Assembly: GCF_003259845.1 (NCBI RefSeq)
Contig: NZ_QLMJ01000006.1
Span: 62,001 to 126,000, forward strand
DNA: 64,000 bases
DNA from: Actinoplanes lutulentus
GTDB lineage: Bacteria; Actinomycetota; Actinomycetes; Mycobacteriales; Micromonosporaceae
Reading direction: 5' to 3'
Shown: positions 30,415 through 38,178 of the stretch, one piece after another
Position numbering within the stretch: the first letter of the stretch is position 1
How the letters are laid out: each line of letters begins with the position of its first letter
The notes under the pieces: model-generated
Told to the model about the DNA's origin: nothing
What the model saw: only the letters and a program-made list of their open reading frames with translations
Database searches by the model: none
Program-made: the position numbers and the translations under genes

Positions 30415-30466
30415 CGAAAGCGAGCTGGCGACCTGACAAAAGCCGAGCTGGCAACCCGACAAAACC
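30400..30466. repeat. Tandem triplication across the channel stop codon
   Basis: Three successive 22-23-bp units (30400, 30422, 30445), each beginning GAGCT[C/G]G and carrying ACC[T/C]GAC. The first contains the last codons and the TGA of the channel gene; the third reaches the stop of the convergent DUF4032 gene. Confidence 0.75.
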
Positions 30467-31701
30467 TAACGAAGACCGGCTTCCACTTCCACAGCGCTCA
30501 GATCGTCCGCGTCCACACCCAGCACGGCCTGCTCGTCCGGCTTGTTGACCAGGACCTCGGTCAGGTACGACCCGACGGCCGGACCCATCCCGACGTCCCG
30601 GCCGGCCCGCTCGGAGAGCAGCCACTTGTGCTGGATGATCTGCGAGAAGATCTCCTGCGGCTCCAGTTTCTGGCGCAGGTTCGCCGGGACGGCGCGGACC
30701 ACCGGCTCGAAGACCTCGGTGAGCCAGCGATGGGCGGCCTGCTGCTCGTCGGTGAGGTGGCTCTCCGCCCGGTACGTATCCAGGTCGTTGAGCAGCTGCC
30801 GGGCCTGGTTCTCCTCGGCGTCGAGTCCGGTGAGCCGCATGAGCCGGCGGGTGTGGTACCCGGCGTCGACCACCTTGGGCCGCACCCGGTAACCGCCATC
30901 CATCGTGGACATAGACACCTCGGCGACGTCGAAGCCCATCTCGTTGAGACGGCGGATCCGGCGCTCGATGTGGTGCCGGGCGTCCTTCGCCACTTCCTGC
31001 TCGTACGTGACCTCGTGCCACAGCCGTTCGTAGCGGGCCACGATGTCGTCGACCACGGACATCGGGTCGATCGACTCGTGCAGCAGCTCGGCGGCCTGCA
31101 GGTCGAGGCACTCGCCGAAGATGTTCAGCCGCAGGATCTCGATGTCCTCGCTGCGCTGGCCCTCGGAGAGCTTCGGGTACAGGTTGCCGGTCTCGGCGTC
31201 CACCAGGTACGCCGCGAAGGAGCCCGCGTCCCGCCGGAACAGCGTGTTCGACAGCGAGCAGTCACCCCAGGAGAAGCCGGTCAGGTGCATCCGGACGATC
31301 AGGGCGGCGAGCGCGTCCAGCAGGCGGTTCATCGTCTCCGGCCGCAGCACCCGGGAGAACAGGGCGCGGTACGGCAGTGAGAACTGCAGGTGCCGGGTGA
31401 CCAGCACGGTCTCGAGAGGTTCGCCCTCCTTGGTCTGCCGGTCGGTCGCGATGGCCACGGCCTGCACCGCGGGGAAGTCGATCCGTTCGAGCGCGCGGAG
31501 GAGGTCGTACTCCTTCTCGGCGATCCGCTCGCGGGTCTCCTTCATCGCGTAGACGGTGTCGTTCAGCTTGACGAACCGGACGATGTGCCGCGAAATGCCC
31601 TGCGGGAGTGCGACCAGGTGATCTGCGGGCCAATCCTCCAGGGGAATGTGCCACGGCAGGTCCAGGAGCGCGGGGTCGATGAGGGCAGAGGTGATGCGCA
31701 C
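30466..31701 (-). CDS. DUF4032 protein with atypical-kinase-like core
   Basis: 411 residues. An N-terminal domain (about 1-230) has protein-kinase-like motifs: a lysine in VYAMKETRERIAEKEYD for beta3, GFSWGDCSLSNTLF in the place of the catalytic HxDxxxxN loop, and YLVDAETG in the place of DFG. The C-terminal part (about 235-390) is the DUF4032 region. This suggests phosphotransfer to a small molecule or lipid, but activity is unproven. Divergent from the S1 protease gene, convergent with the channel gene. Confidence 0.8.
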   Translation of the reverse strand: MRITSALIDPALLDLPWHIPLEDWPADHLVALPQGISRHIVRFVKLNDTVYAMKETRERIAEKEYDLLRALERIDFPAVQAVAIATDRQTKEGEPLETVLVTRHLQFSLPYRALFSRVLRPETMNRLLDALAALIVRMHLTGFSWGDCSLSNTLFRRDAGSFAAYLVDAETGNLYPKLSEGQRSEDIEILRLNIFGECLDLQAAELLHESIDPMSVVDDIVARYERLWHEVTYEQEVAKDARHHIERRIRRLNEMGFDVAEVSMSTMDGGYRVRPKVVDAGYHTRRLMRLTGLDAEENQARQLLNDLDTYRAESHLTDEQQAAHRWLTEVFEPVVRAVPANLRQKLEPQEIFSQIIQHKWLLSERAGRDVGMGPAVGSYLTEVLVNKPDEQAVLGVDADDLSAVEVEAGLR

Positions 31702-31790
31702 CGCACCAGTGTGCCCGTTCGCTCGGCGCGTCGCGTAGGTACGTGGCTCGTTACACAGGTGCGAAACGGCCGACGACGTACGGGAGTGGC

Positions 31791-33197
31791 ATGCGACGCA
31801 AGACAGGCATCGTCATCGGCACGTGTGCCGCCTTCGCGCTGGCCGGCACGGCCACTGCGGTAGTGGTCACGCGGGCCGGCGATCGCCCGGTCGGCATCTG
31901 GCACGAATCGCCGGCGGTAGCGCGTACCCAAGAAGTGGCAGCGCAAGCGAAGGCACCTGCCGCGACCATCGAGGAATCGGCGCGCGCGGAGCGTGCGACG
32001 GCGACACCCAGACCTTCGGAGAGCGCGAGCGTCTCACCGGCCACGCCCTCTGCCGCGGCTCCCTCCGCGACTTCCGTCGCGCCGCCTTCCCCGGGTACGC
32101 GCAAACGGCCCATCGAGTCCGCGAAAGCGACAGGTGGACGGGAGCGGATCGGCGAGCTGGTGCCGGTGCGCAGGGTGCTGGAGTACCTGACCGGGCCGAA
32201 GGTGGAGAAGTTCCACTACCCCGGCGCGTCGTACGTGAAGGTGCACTTCGACCGGATGGCGATGCTGCCCGGGGATTATCTGACCGTCTCCAACCCCGAG
32301 GGCACCGAGAGTTACCGATACGACGCCCCGAAGGATCCGGAGTCCAGCCGCTGGGCCATGTCGATCACCGGGGAGACCGCGGTGGTCCGGATGCACCGGG
32401 CGGTCAATCCGCTGGGTCTCGGCGACCTGCTCGGCGATCTCGGGGTGCGGGTGGACCGGGTCGCCAAGGGTTTCGACCGTACCGAGAAGGCCTCCAAACG
32501 GCAGAAGGCCGGGCCCGGCCGGGAGGAGTCGGTCTGCGGGGCGGACACCTCCAGCGACGCGGTCTGTTACCAGTCGGCCGACCCGGTGGCCTACACCAAG
32601 TCGAAGGCGATCGCCCGGCTCCTGATCAACGGGACCGAGCTCTGCACCGGCTGGCGTGTCGGCCCGCAGAACCGGATGATCACCAACAACCACTGCCTCA
32701 CGTCGACGACCGAGGCGTACGACACCGAGGTGTGGTTCAACTACCAGTGCGCCAAGTGCGGCGGGTACGACGTCTTCAAGCCCACCAAGGTCTGGGGCGA
32801 CAAGGTGCTCGCCACCGACAAGACGCTGGATTACACGCTCTTCTCGGTCGACGGGTTCGCGACGGTGGAGAAGTTCGGATACCTCACCTTCGACACCGGC
32901 AGGCCGGTGCGGGGGCAGGAGCTCTACGTGCCACAGCACCCGGCCGGCGAACCCACCAAGATCGCCGGGGCCAAGGGGGACAAGGCCAGCAACTGCGCGG
33001 TGGAGAACCCGGACTACACCGGCTATACGGCGCATTCCGATATTTCGTACTTCTGTGACACCGCGGGGGGTTCGTCCGGTTCGCCGGTGCTGTCGCGGCG
33101 GACCAACAAGGTTGTGGCGCTGCATCACTTCGGTGGGTGCCCCAACTCGGGCGTCCGGGGAGACCTGCTGGCGGCCAGGTTGCGCACGTACCTCTAG
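31791..33197 (+). CDS. Secreted trypsin-like serine protease (S1)
   Basis: 468 residues from ATG at 31791 with GGGAG just upstream; an in-frame GTG at 31743 lacks support. Signal/anchor at about 5-25 (TGIVIGTCAAFALAGTATAVV), then a Ser/Pro/Ala-rich linker (about 60-110), an unrecognised N-domain, and a chymotrypsin fold. The triad is His301 (TNNHCLT), Asp347 (TLDYTLF) and Ser429 in GGSSGSPV, where the usual Asp of GDSGGP is replaced by Ser. Four cysteine pairs are likely. PAP2 follows after 10 bases. Confidence 0.86.
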   Translation: MRRKTGIVIGTCAAFALAGTATAVVVTRAGDRPVGIWHESPAVARTQEVAAQAKAPAATIEESARAERATATPRPSESASVSPATPSAAAPSATSVAPPSPGTRKRPIESAKATGGRERIGELVPVRRVLEYLTGPKVEKFHYPGASYVKVHFDRMAMLPGDYLTVSNPEGTESYRYDAPKDPESSRWAMSITGETAVVRMHRAVNPLGLGDLLGDLGVRVDRVAKGFDRTEKASKRQKAGPGREESVCGADTSSDAVCYQSADPVAYTKSKAIARLLINGTELCTGWRVGPQNRMITNNHCLTSTTEAYDTEVWFNYQCAKCGGYDVFKPTKVWGDKVLATDKTLDYTLFSVDGFATVEKFGYLTFDTGRPVRGQELYVPQHPAGEPTKIAGAKGDKASNCAVENPDYTGYTAHSDISYFCDTAGGSSGSPVLSRRTNKVVALHHFGGCPNSGVRGDLLAARLRTYL

Positions 33198-33207
33198 TTT
33201 TGTTGAC

Positions 33208-33912
33208 GTGACCGTTGTACTTCGCAGGCAGGCGTCCAGCTGGTGGCCTGACCTGTTGGCCGTGGCAGCCTTCGCGGGCCTGACCGTGGCGCTCGCCTCC
33301 GGCCACCTGCTGACGTTCGACCAGCGGGTGGCCGACTGGGCGTTCGCACACCAGCCGGCGGTCGTCTACTGGCCCGCGCGGGTGCTGAACTATCTCGGTC
33401 AGGGTGGGCAGGTGCTCACCCCGATCTCACTGATCCTGACCGGCCTGCTGCTGTACCGGACCAGGTCGGTGCGGGCGGTGCTGCCGTTCGCGGCGGCGTT
33501 CGTGCTGACCTACTTCACGATCGGGCCGGCGAAACTGCTCTTCGACCGGGCCGCGCCCGCCTTCACCGGCCCGGACAAGACCGAGCTCTTCAACCCGGCG
33601 GCCATCGGCAAGTACGGGATGAGTTATCCGTCCGGGCACATGGGCAACGTCCTGGTCTGGTACACCGTGATGGCCCTGCTGCTGGCCGCACTGCTGCACC
33701 GGCAGCTGACACGCCGGGAGTGGCTGGCGATCCGGGTGGCGCCCGTGGTGATCGTTTTCTGCACCACGGTCTATCTGGGCTTCCACTGGGTGACCGACTC
33801 GGTCGCCGGGGTGCTGCTGGGCCTGGTCCTGGCCCGCATCCTCACCCGAATCCCCTGGGACACGATCCCCCTGCCGCCGCTGAAGGGCTGGGAACGCCCC
33901 GCCGGCCTATAG
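33208..33912 (+). CDS. PAP2-family phosphatase (membrane)
   Basis: 234 residues, GTG start. Five or six membrane segments with the three-part acid phosphatase signature: KLLFDRAAP (a variant of KX6RP), YPSGHMGN (PSGH) and GFHWVTDSVAG (the HxxxD part). Such enzymes dephosphorylate lipid phosphates, for example undecaprenyl pyrophosphate or phosphatidylglycerol phosphate. The gene follows the S1 protease by 10 bases and its end overlaps nagA on the opposite strand by 6 bases. Confidence 0.9.
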   Translation: MTVVLRRQASSWWPDLLAVAAFAGLTVALASGHLLTFDQRVADWAFAHQPAVVYWPARVLNYLGQGGQVLTPISLILTGLLLYRTRSVRAVLPFAAAFVLTYFTIGPAKLLFDRAAPAFTGPDKTELFNPAAIGKYGMSYPSGHMGNVLVWYTVMALLLAALLHRQLTRREWLAIRVAPVVIVFCTTVYLGFHWVTDSVAGVLLGLVLARILTRIPWDTIPLPPLKGWERPAGL

Positions 33913-34998
33913 CGGGACGCCGGCGTGGATTACCTGTTTCAGGTTCAGGTCGGCGTCCAGGATCACCAGGTCGGCTCGGAGGCCTGGGGTGATCGCGCCG
34001 CGGTCGGTGAGGCCCAGCAGGCGGGCCGGGGTGGTCGCGGCCATGGTTGCCGCCTCGGTCAGGGACAGGCCGGCCGCGACCGCGTTGCGCACCGCCACGT
34101 CCATGGTCAGGGTGCTGCCGGCGATCGAGCCGTTGTGTGCGAGCCGGGCCACCCGGTCGGCGACCACTACCTCCTGGCCGCCCAGCTCATAGCGCCCGTC
34201 CGGCATGCCGGTGGCGTCCATCGCGTCGGTGATCAGGATGGCGCGGTCCGGGCCGGCGCTGCGGGCGGCGAAGGCCAGCATGCCCGGGTGCAGGTGGATG
34301 TTGTCGGCGATCAGCTCGACCGCCGCGATCGACGAGAGAAGACCGACTACCGGTCCGGGTTCGCGGTGGTGCGGCGGGCGCATTCCATTGAAGAGGTGGG
34401 TGCCCACTGTTGCGCCCGCTGCCACTCCGGCCTGGGTCTGATCGTACGAGGCGTCGGTGTGCCCGATCGCCGCCAGCACACCGTGATCGCGGAGGAACGT
34501 GATCGCCTCCAGGGCTCCGGGGAGCTCGGGGGCGATGGTCATCATGCGTACCGTCTCTGGACCGGCCTTGACCAGCTCGGTGAGCTCGACCGGCGCGGGG
34601 TCTCGCAGGTATGCGGGGTTTTGCGCGCCGCAGCGCGCATGGGAGAGGTACGGGCCCTCGAAGTGGATCCCGGCGATCACGCCGTCGGCGACCAGCGGCT
34701 GGTACGCCTCGACGGCGTCCCGCATCAGCTCGAACGGTGAGCTGACCAGGCTCGCCAGCATCGTCGTGGTGCCGTGCCGCAGGTGGAAGGCGGCCGCCTT
34801 CCGGGCCGCCTCGGCGTCGCCGGTGGTGAAGGTGTGCCCGCCGCCGCCGTGGCAGTGCAGGTCGATGAAGCCGGGCACGATGATGTCGGTGCCGGCGGCG
34901 TCGGTGGTGTCGTCCGGGGTGATCGCTTCGATCATTTCGCCATTTATGGCGATATGCCCGTTGATAATTCCGTCTGGGGTGACGATCCGGCCGTTCAT
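33907..34998 (-). CDS. nagA: N-acetylglucosamine-6-phosphate deacetylase
   Basis: 363 residues, amidohydrolase fold. Metal and substrate motifs: GFIDLHCHGGGG, HFEGPYL, AIGHTDAS, GTHLFNGM and the catalytic Asp in ITDAMDATG. It removes acetate from GlcNAc-6-P (or GalNAc-6-P), giving the amino-sugar phosphate for the SIS-domain enzyme upstream. Third gene of the operon SIS-ROK-nagA; its ATG overlaps the ROK stop (4 bp). Confidence 0.94.
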   Translation of the reverse strand: MNGRIVTPDGIINGHIAINGEMIEAITPDDTTDAAGTDIIVPGFIDLHCHGGGGHTFTTGDAEAARKAAAFHLRHGTTTMLASLVSSPFELMRDAVEAYQPLVADGVIAGIHFEGPYLSHARCGAQNPAYLRDPAPVELTELVKAGPETVRMMTIAPELPGALEAITFLRDHGVLAAIGHTDASYDQTQAGVAAGATVGTHLFNGMRPPHHREPGPVVGLLSSIAAVELIADNIHLHPGMLAFAARSAGPDRAILITDAMDATGMPDGRYELGGQEVVVADRVARLAHNGSIAGSTLTMDVAVRNAVAAGLSLTEAATMAATTPARLLGLTDRGAITPGLRADLVILDADLNLKQVIHAGVPL

Positions 34999-35921
34999 CG
35001 GGAGGCCTCTTCAAGGGTGTCGAGGGCGAGCAGAGCCGCGCCCAGGCAGCCGGCCGTGTCACCCAGCTCGGCCCGGACGATCTCCGGCGGCCGGTGGAAG
35101 GTGACCCGCTCGGCGAGCGCGGCACGCACCGGCCGGAGCAGGTCGTCGCCGGCCTCGGCCAGCCCGCCGCCGAGCACGATCACTCCGACGTCGTAGAGCG
35201 CCTGCGCGGTCAGCAGACCGTCGGCGAGCGCCTCGACCGCGTCCTGCCAGACCTTCCGGGCGAGTTCCTCACCCGCCGCGGCGCGGGTCGCCACGTCGAA
35301 CGCGGTGGCGCCGGGCTCGCCGGACAGCTCCGCGTACTTCCGGCCGATCGACTTCGCCGAGGTCTCCGCCTCCAGGCAGCCGCGCAGGCCACAGCCGCAG
35401 GGCGAACCTCCCGGCCGGACCACGACGTGCCCGAGCTCGCCGGCCGCACCGTGCGCTCCCGAATAGCCGGAGCCGTCCACCACCAGGCCGGCCGCGATGC
35501 CCGTACCGATGGCAACAAAAAGCACGTGCCTGCGCCCGCGCCCGGCGCCGAGGCGCGCCTCGGCGAGGGCGCCCACCCGGACGTCGTGGCCGAGCGCGGC
35601 GGGCATGCCCAGCCTCTGCCGTGCGAGATCTCTCAGGGGTACGTCCCGGAAGCCCACGTTCGAGGACCAGACCGCGACGCCGGTGACCTCGTCGACCACC
35701 CCCGGCACCGCGATGCCGGTGGCGACCGGGATGAGTCCGTCGGCGCGCGCCTTCCCTGCGAGCGACTCGGCGATCTCCAGGATGTTCTCGGTGACCGCGA
35801 CTGGGCCCCGCTCGGCCCGGGTGGGGTGGCGTTCCTCGTGGTGAACCGTGCCGTCCGGCCGGACCAGGGCGCACTTCATCCCGGTGCCGCCCACGTCGAG
35901 GGCGACGACGGCTTGGCTCAT
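34995..35921 (-). CDS. ROK-family sugar kinase (amino-sugar kinase candidate)
   Basis: 308 residues without a DNA-binding domain. ATP motif LDVGGTGMKCALV, catalytic Asp in ALGHDVRVGA, and the zinc motif CGCGLRGCLEAE with GELGHVVV preceding it. Glucokinases and N-acetylglucosamine kinases share these. Its position between an SIS protein and nagA favours phosphorylation of GlcNAc or GalNAc entering from cell-wall or chitin breakdown. Four-base overlaps on both sides show a tightly coupled operon. Confidence 0.88.
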   Translation of the reverse strand: MSQAVVALDVGGTGMKCALVRPDGTVHHEERHPTRAERGPVAVTENILEIAESLAGKARADGLIPVATGIAVPGVVDEVTGVAVWSSNVGFRDVPLRDLARQRLGMPAALGHDVRVGALAEARLGAGRGRRHVLFVAIGTGIAAGLVVDGSGYSGAHGAAGELGHVVVRPGGSPCGCGLRGCLEAETSAKSIGRKYAELSGEPGATAFDVATRAAAGEELARKVWQDAVEALADGLLTAQALYDVGVIVLGGGLAEAGDDLLRPVRAALAERVTFHRPPEIVRAELGDTAGCLGAALLALDTLEEASR

Positions 35922-36841
35922 TTCAGGACTACAGAGCGGGTCAGGTTGCGTGGGTTGTCCGGGTCCAGGCCCTGAGTGGTCGCGAGCAGCACGGCGACGC
36001 GCTGGGCCAGGATCAGGTCGGCCATCGGGTCGAGCGGTTCACGTCCGCCGACCCAGCTGCCGAGGGAGGCGTACCCGCCGTGGTGGCGGCTGTGCAGGAA
36101 CGCGGCGCCGGTCGCCTCCACCTCTTCGGTGAGGCCGTCCGGGACGTCACCGAAGGCCCACACGACGCGGCGCGGGCCGGCGATCGAGATCGGGCCGTGC
36201 CGGTAATCCATTGCGGGGTACGACTCGGTCCAGAAACCGGCAGTCTCCCGGCACTTGAGCGCGGCTTCCTCGGCGAGGCCGACGGTCCAGCCCCGGCCCA
36301 GGAAGGTGATCTGGTCGAAGAGGGCCGGGTGCACCGGCAGCGGCATGCGTACCGCCACCTCGGCGTCGGTCGCGGCGTCCTCCAGGTCCTCGCCGAGGGC
36401 GGCGCGGAGCAGGGCGAGCACGCTGGTGGCGAACCGGGTCTGCACGACCGAACGCTCGTCGGCGAAGTCCAGCACCACGGCGTTCGTGGCGATCTGGGCG
36501 GCCGGCTGGGCGCGGTCCGCGGTGAGCACGGTGACCGGGGCGGTCTCGCCGAAGGCACGCATCACGTCGAGCACCTCGGTGGTGGTGCCGGAACGGGTGA
36601 TCGCGACCAGTCGGTCGTACCGTCGATCAAGCGGGAAGTCGGAGGCCTGGAAGGCGTCCGTCTCGCCCTGTCCGGCCTTCTCGCGCAGTGCCGCGTACGC
36701 CTTCGCCATGAACCAGGAGGTGCCGCAGCCGACGACGGCGACCCGCTCCCCAGTGGTCGGCAGGCCCGGTGCCGAGGCTAGCTTCGCTGCCTGCCGCCAG
36801 CACTCCGGCTGAGTCGCGATCTCCGCTTTCACATGGCTCAT
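35918..36841 (-). CDS. SIS-domain sugar isomerase/deaminase (AgaS/NagB-II type)
   Basis: 307 residues, two SIS domains. The first has VAVVGCGTSWFMAKAYAALRE and AITRSGTTTEVLDVM, the second FLGRGWTVGLAEEAALKCRETAG with the Glu/His pair of GlmS-like isomerases. The N-terminal glutaminase domain of GlmS is absent, as in AgaS and NagB-II enzymes that deaminate galactosamine- or glucosamine-6-phosphate. Promoter-proximal gene of the operon; Shine-Dalgarno GAGGAA lies 8 bases before the ATG. Confidence 0.85.
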   Translation of the reverse strand: MSHVKAEIATQPECWRQAAKLASAPGLPTTGERVAVVGCGTSWFMAKAYAALREKAGQGETDAFQASDFPLDRRYDRLVAITRSGTTTEVLDVMRAFGETAPVTVLTADRAQPAAQIATNAVVLDFADERSVVQTRFATSVLALLRAALGEDLEDAATDAEVAVRMPLPVHPALFDQITFLGRGWTVGLAEEAALKCRETAGFWTESYPAMDYRHGPISIAGPRRVVWAFGDVPDGLTEEVEATGAAFLHSRHHGGYASLGSWVGGREPLDPMADLILAQRVAVLLATTQGLDPDNPRNLTRSVVLK

Positions 36842-36892
36842 GGCTGTTCCTCACACCGGTAGTAGCTGCGCATTCGCGCTCGGTTCCCGGGA

Positions 36893-36914
36893 CTTTCGCG
36901 CGTTATTGTGCTCA
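36893..36914 (+). promoter_or_regulatory. Candidate DeoR operator, repeat 1
   Basis: CTTTCGCGCGTTATTGTGCT is one of two related boxes in the 192-bp divergent gap between the SIS operon and its DeoR-type regulator. It shares CTTTCGCGC and TGTGC at the same spacing with the box 85 bp downstream. Confidence 0.55.
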
Positions 36915-36977
36915 TGACGCTGCCGTGGGGGCAAGCTCTGCGAGACCTTTGAGCACCGTGTCGCTTTGCTTCCGGGC

Positions 36978-36999
36978 CTTTCGCGCACTAATGTGCACA
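36978..36999 (+). promoter_or_regulatory. Candidate DeoR operator, repeat 2
   Basis: CTTTCGCGCACTAATGTGCA matches the first box at most positions and contains the inner palindrome GCAC-TAAT-GTGC. It lies 35 bp upstream of the DeoR-type gene start, suitable for autoregulation. Confidence 0.55.
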
Positions 37000-37033
37000 C
37001 ACTTATCATGAAACGTGCAGCTGGGAGTGACGG

Positions 37034-37819
37034 GTGGACCGGTACGCGCGGTGGAATGCCCTGCTCGAGCTACTGACCGAGAGTGGCCGGGTCACGGTCG
37101 AAGAGGCCGCCGAGACCCTCGACGTGTCCCAGGCGACCATCCGTCGCGACTTCGACCAGCTTGCCCAGCAGCAGATGATCACCCGCACCAGGGGCGGTGC
37201 GGTCGCCAACGGAGTGTCGTACGACCTGCCCCTGCGATACAAGAGCGCCAAGCACTCGGCCGAGAAACAGCGCATCGGTGAGGCCGCCGCGAAACTGGTC
37301 ACCCCCGGCACCGTGGTCGGCCTCAACGGCGGCACCACGATCACCGAGGTGGCCCGCGCGCTGGCGGTCCGCCCCGATTTGAACGCGGTCGGCGAGGGCG
37401 CTCAGCTCACCGTTGTGACCAACGCGCTCAACATCGCCAACGAGCTGCTGGTCCGCTCCCGCATGAAGATCGTCGTAGCCGGCGGCGTGGTCCGCCCGCA
37501 GTCCTTCGAGGTGGTGGGCCCTCTGGGCGGCGCGCTCCTCAAGGAAGTCACGATCGACATCGTCCTGCTCGGCGTCGACGCGCTGGACGTGGAACTGGGC
37601 GCGGCGTCGCACCACGAGGGCGAGGCCGCGATGAACAGCCTGATGGTCGCGAGAGCCAAGAAGGTCGTGGTGATCGCCGACTCGTCGAAGCTGGGCGGCC
37701 ACGCGTTCGCCCGGATCTGCCCCATCTCCAAGGTCGAAACCCTGGTGACCGACTCCGGAGCATCACCCGCACTGGTGTCCTCCTTCCGTGAAGCCGGCGT
37801 AGAGGTCATCACCGCCTGA
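37034..37819 (+). CDS. DeoR/GlpR-family regulator of the amino-sugar operon
   Basis: 261 residues, GTG start. N-terminal DeoR helix-turn-helix (about 5-60, GRVTVEEAAETLDVSQATIRRDFDQL) and a sugar-phosphate-sensing domain (about 75-250) with NGGTTITEVARAL and VVIADSSKLG. AgaR/NagR-like DeoR proteins repress amino-sugar genes until a sugar phosphate binds. Divergence from SIS-ROK-nagA and the duplicated boxes between them make this its likely target. Its stop codon starts a 15-bp direct repeat. Confidence 0.92.
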   Translation: MDRYARWNALLELLTESGRVTVEEAAETLDVSQATIRRDFDQLAQQQMITRTRGGAVANGVSYDLPLRYKSAKHSAEKQRIGEAAAKLVTPGTVVGLNGGTTITEVARALAVRPDLNAVGEGAQLTVVTNALNIANELLVRSRMKIVVAGGVVRPQSFEVVGPLGGALLKEVTIDIVLLGVDALDVELGAASHHEGEAAMNSLMVARAKKVVVIADSSKLGGHAFARICPISKVETLVTDSGASPALVSSFREAGVEVITA

Positions 37820-37831
37820 CCGCATTTCGGG
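37817..37831 (+). repeat. 15-bp direct repeat, left copy
   Basis: TGACCGCATTTCGGG begins with the TGA stop of the DeoR gene. An identical copy begins with the stop of the following small gene, 310 bp away. Confidence 0.9.
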
Positions 37832-37895
37832 TCTCAGGATCTGCTCCCGGGCCTCAGCGGCGACGCTGACCGCCGACCCGGGAAAGCCGTGGGCG

Positions 37896-38129
37896 ATGGA
37901 GGAGAAGGCGTTGTCGCTGGAGCAGGTCGAGGGGGCGAACTGGGGTGAGCCGCCCGCTGACTCCACCCGCCTCGTGGCGAGTGTGCACGCTCTGCGCAGG
38001 CGGCCGATCGCTGAGCTCGGCGCCGAGGGTCTCCGGCTGTTGATCAGTCAGCGGGTGGGTCTGGCGGAGATCGACGACGAGGTTCAGACCGAGATCGCGA
38101 AGCTCGGGAGTGGCGCTTCGGGGTGGTGA
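37896..38129 (+). CDS. Small CdiI-like putative immunity protein
   Basis: 77 residues. LSLEQVEGANWGEPP, then LVASVHALRRRPIAELG and LRLLISQRVGL, match what I know of the CdiI_3-type contact-dependent-inhibition immunity family found in many actinobacteria. The usual C-terminal segment (about 30 residues, ending in a DPL.EGDFYPGDLL-like stretch) is missing; instead the protein ends GSGASGW, so it may be truncated. No toxin gene is adjacent. The gene lies exactly between two identical 15-bp repeats. Confidence 0.55.
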   Translation: MEEKALSLEQVEGANWGEPPADSTRLVASVHALRRRPIAELGAEGLRLLISQRVGLAEIDDEVQTEIAKLGSGASGW

Positions 38130-38141
38130 CCGCATTTCGGG
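38127..38141 (+). repeat. 15-bp direct repeat, right copy
   Basis: TGACCGCATTTCGGG, identical to 37817-37831, begins with the TGA stop of the CdiI-like gene. Confidence 0.9.
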
Positions 38142-38178
38142 ATCCCGGGGGTGGCGATCTTCACCTATCGTGCGGCGC

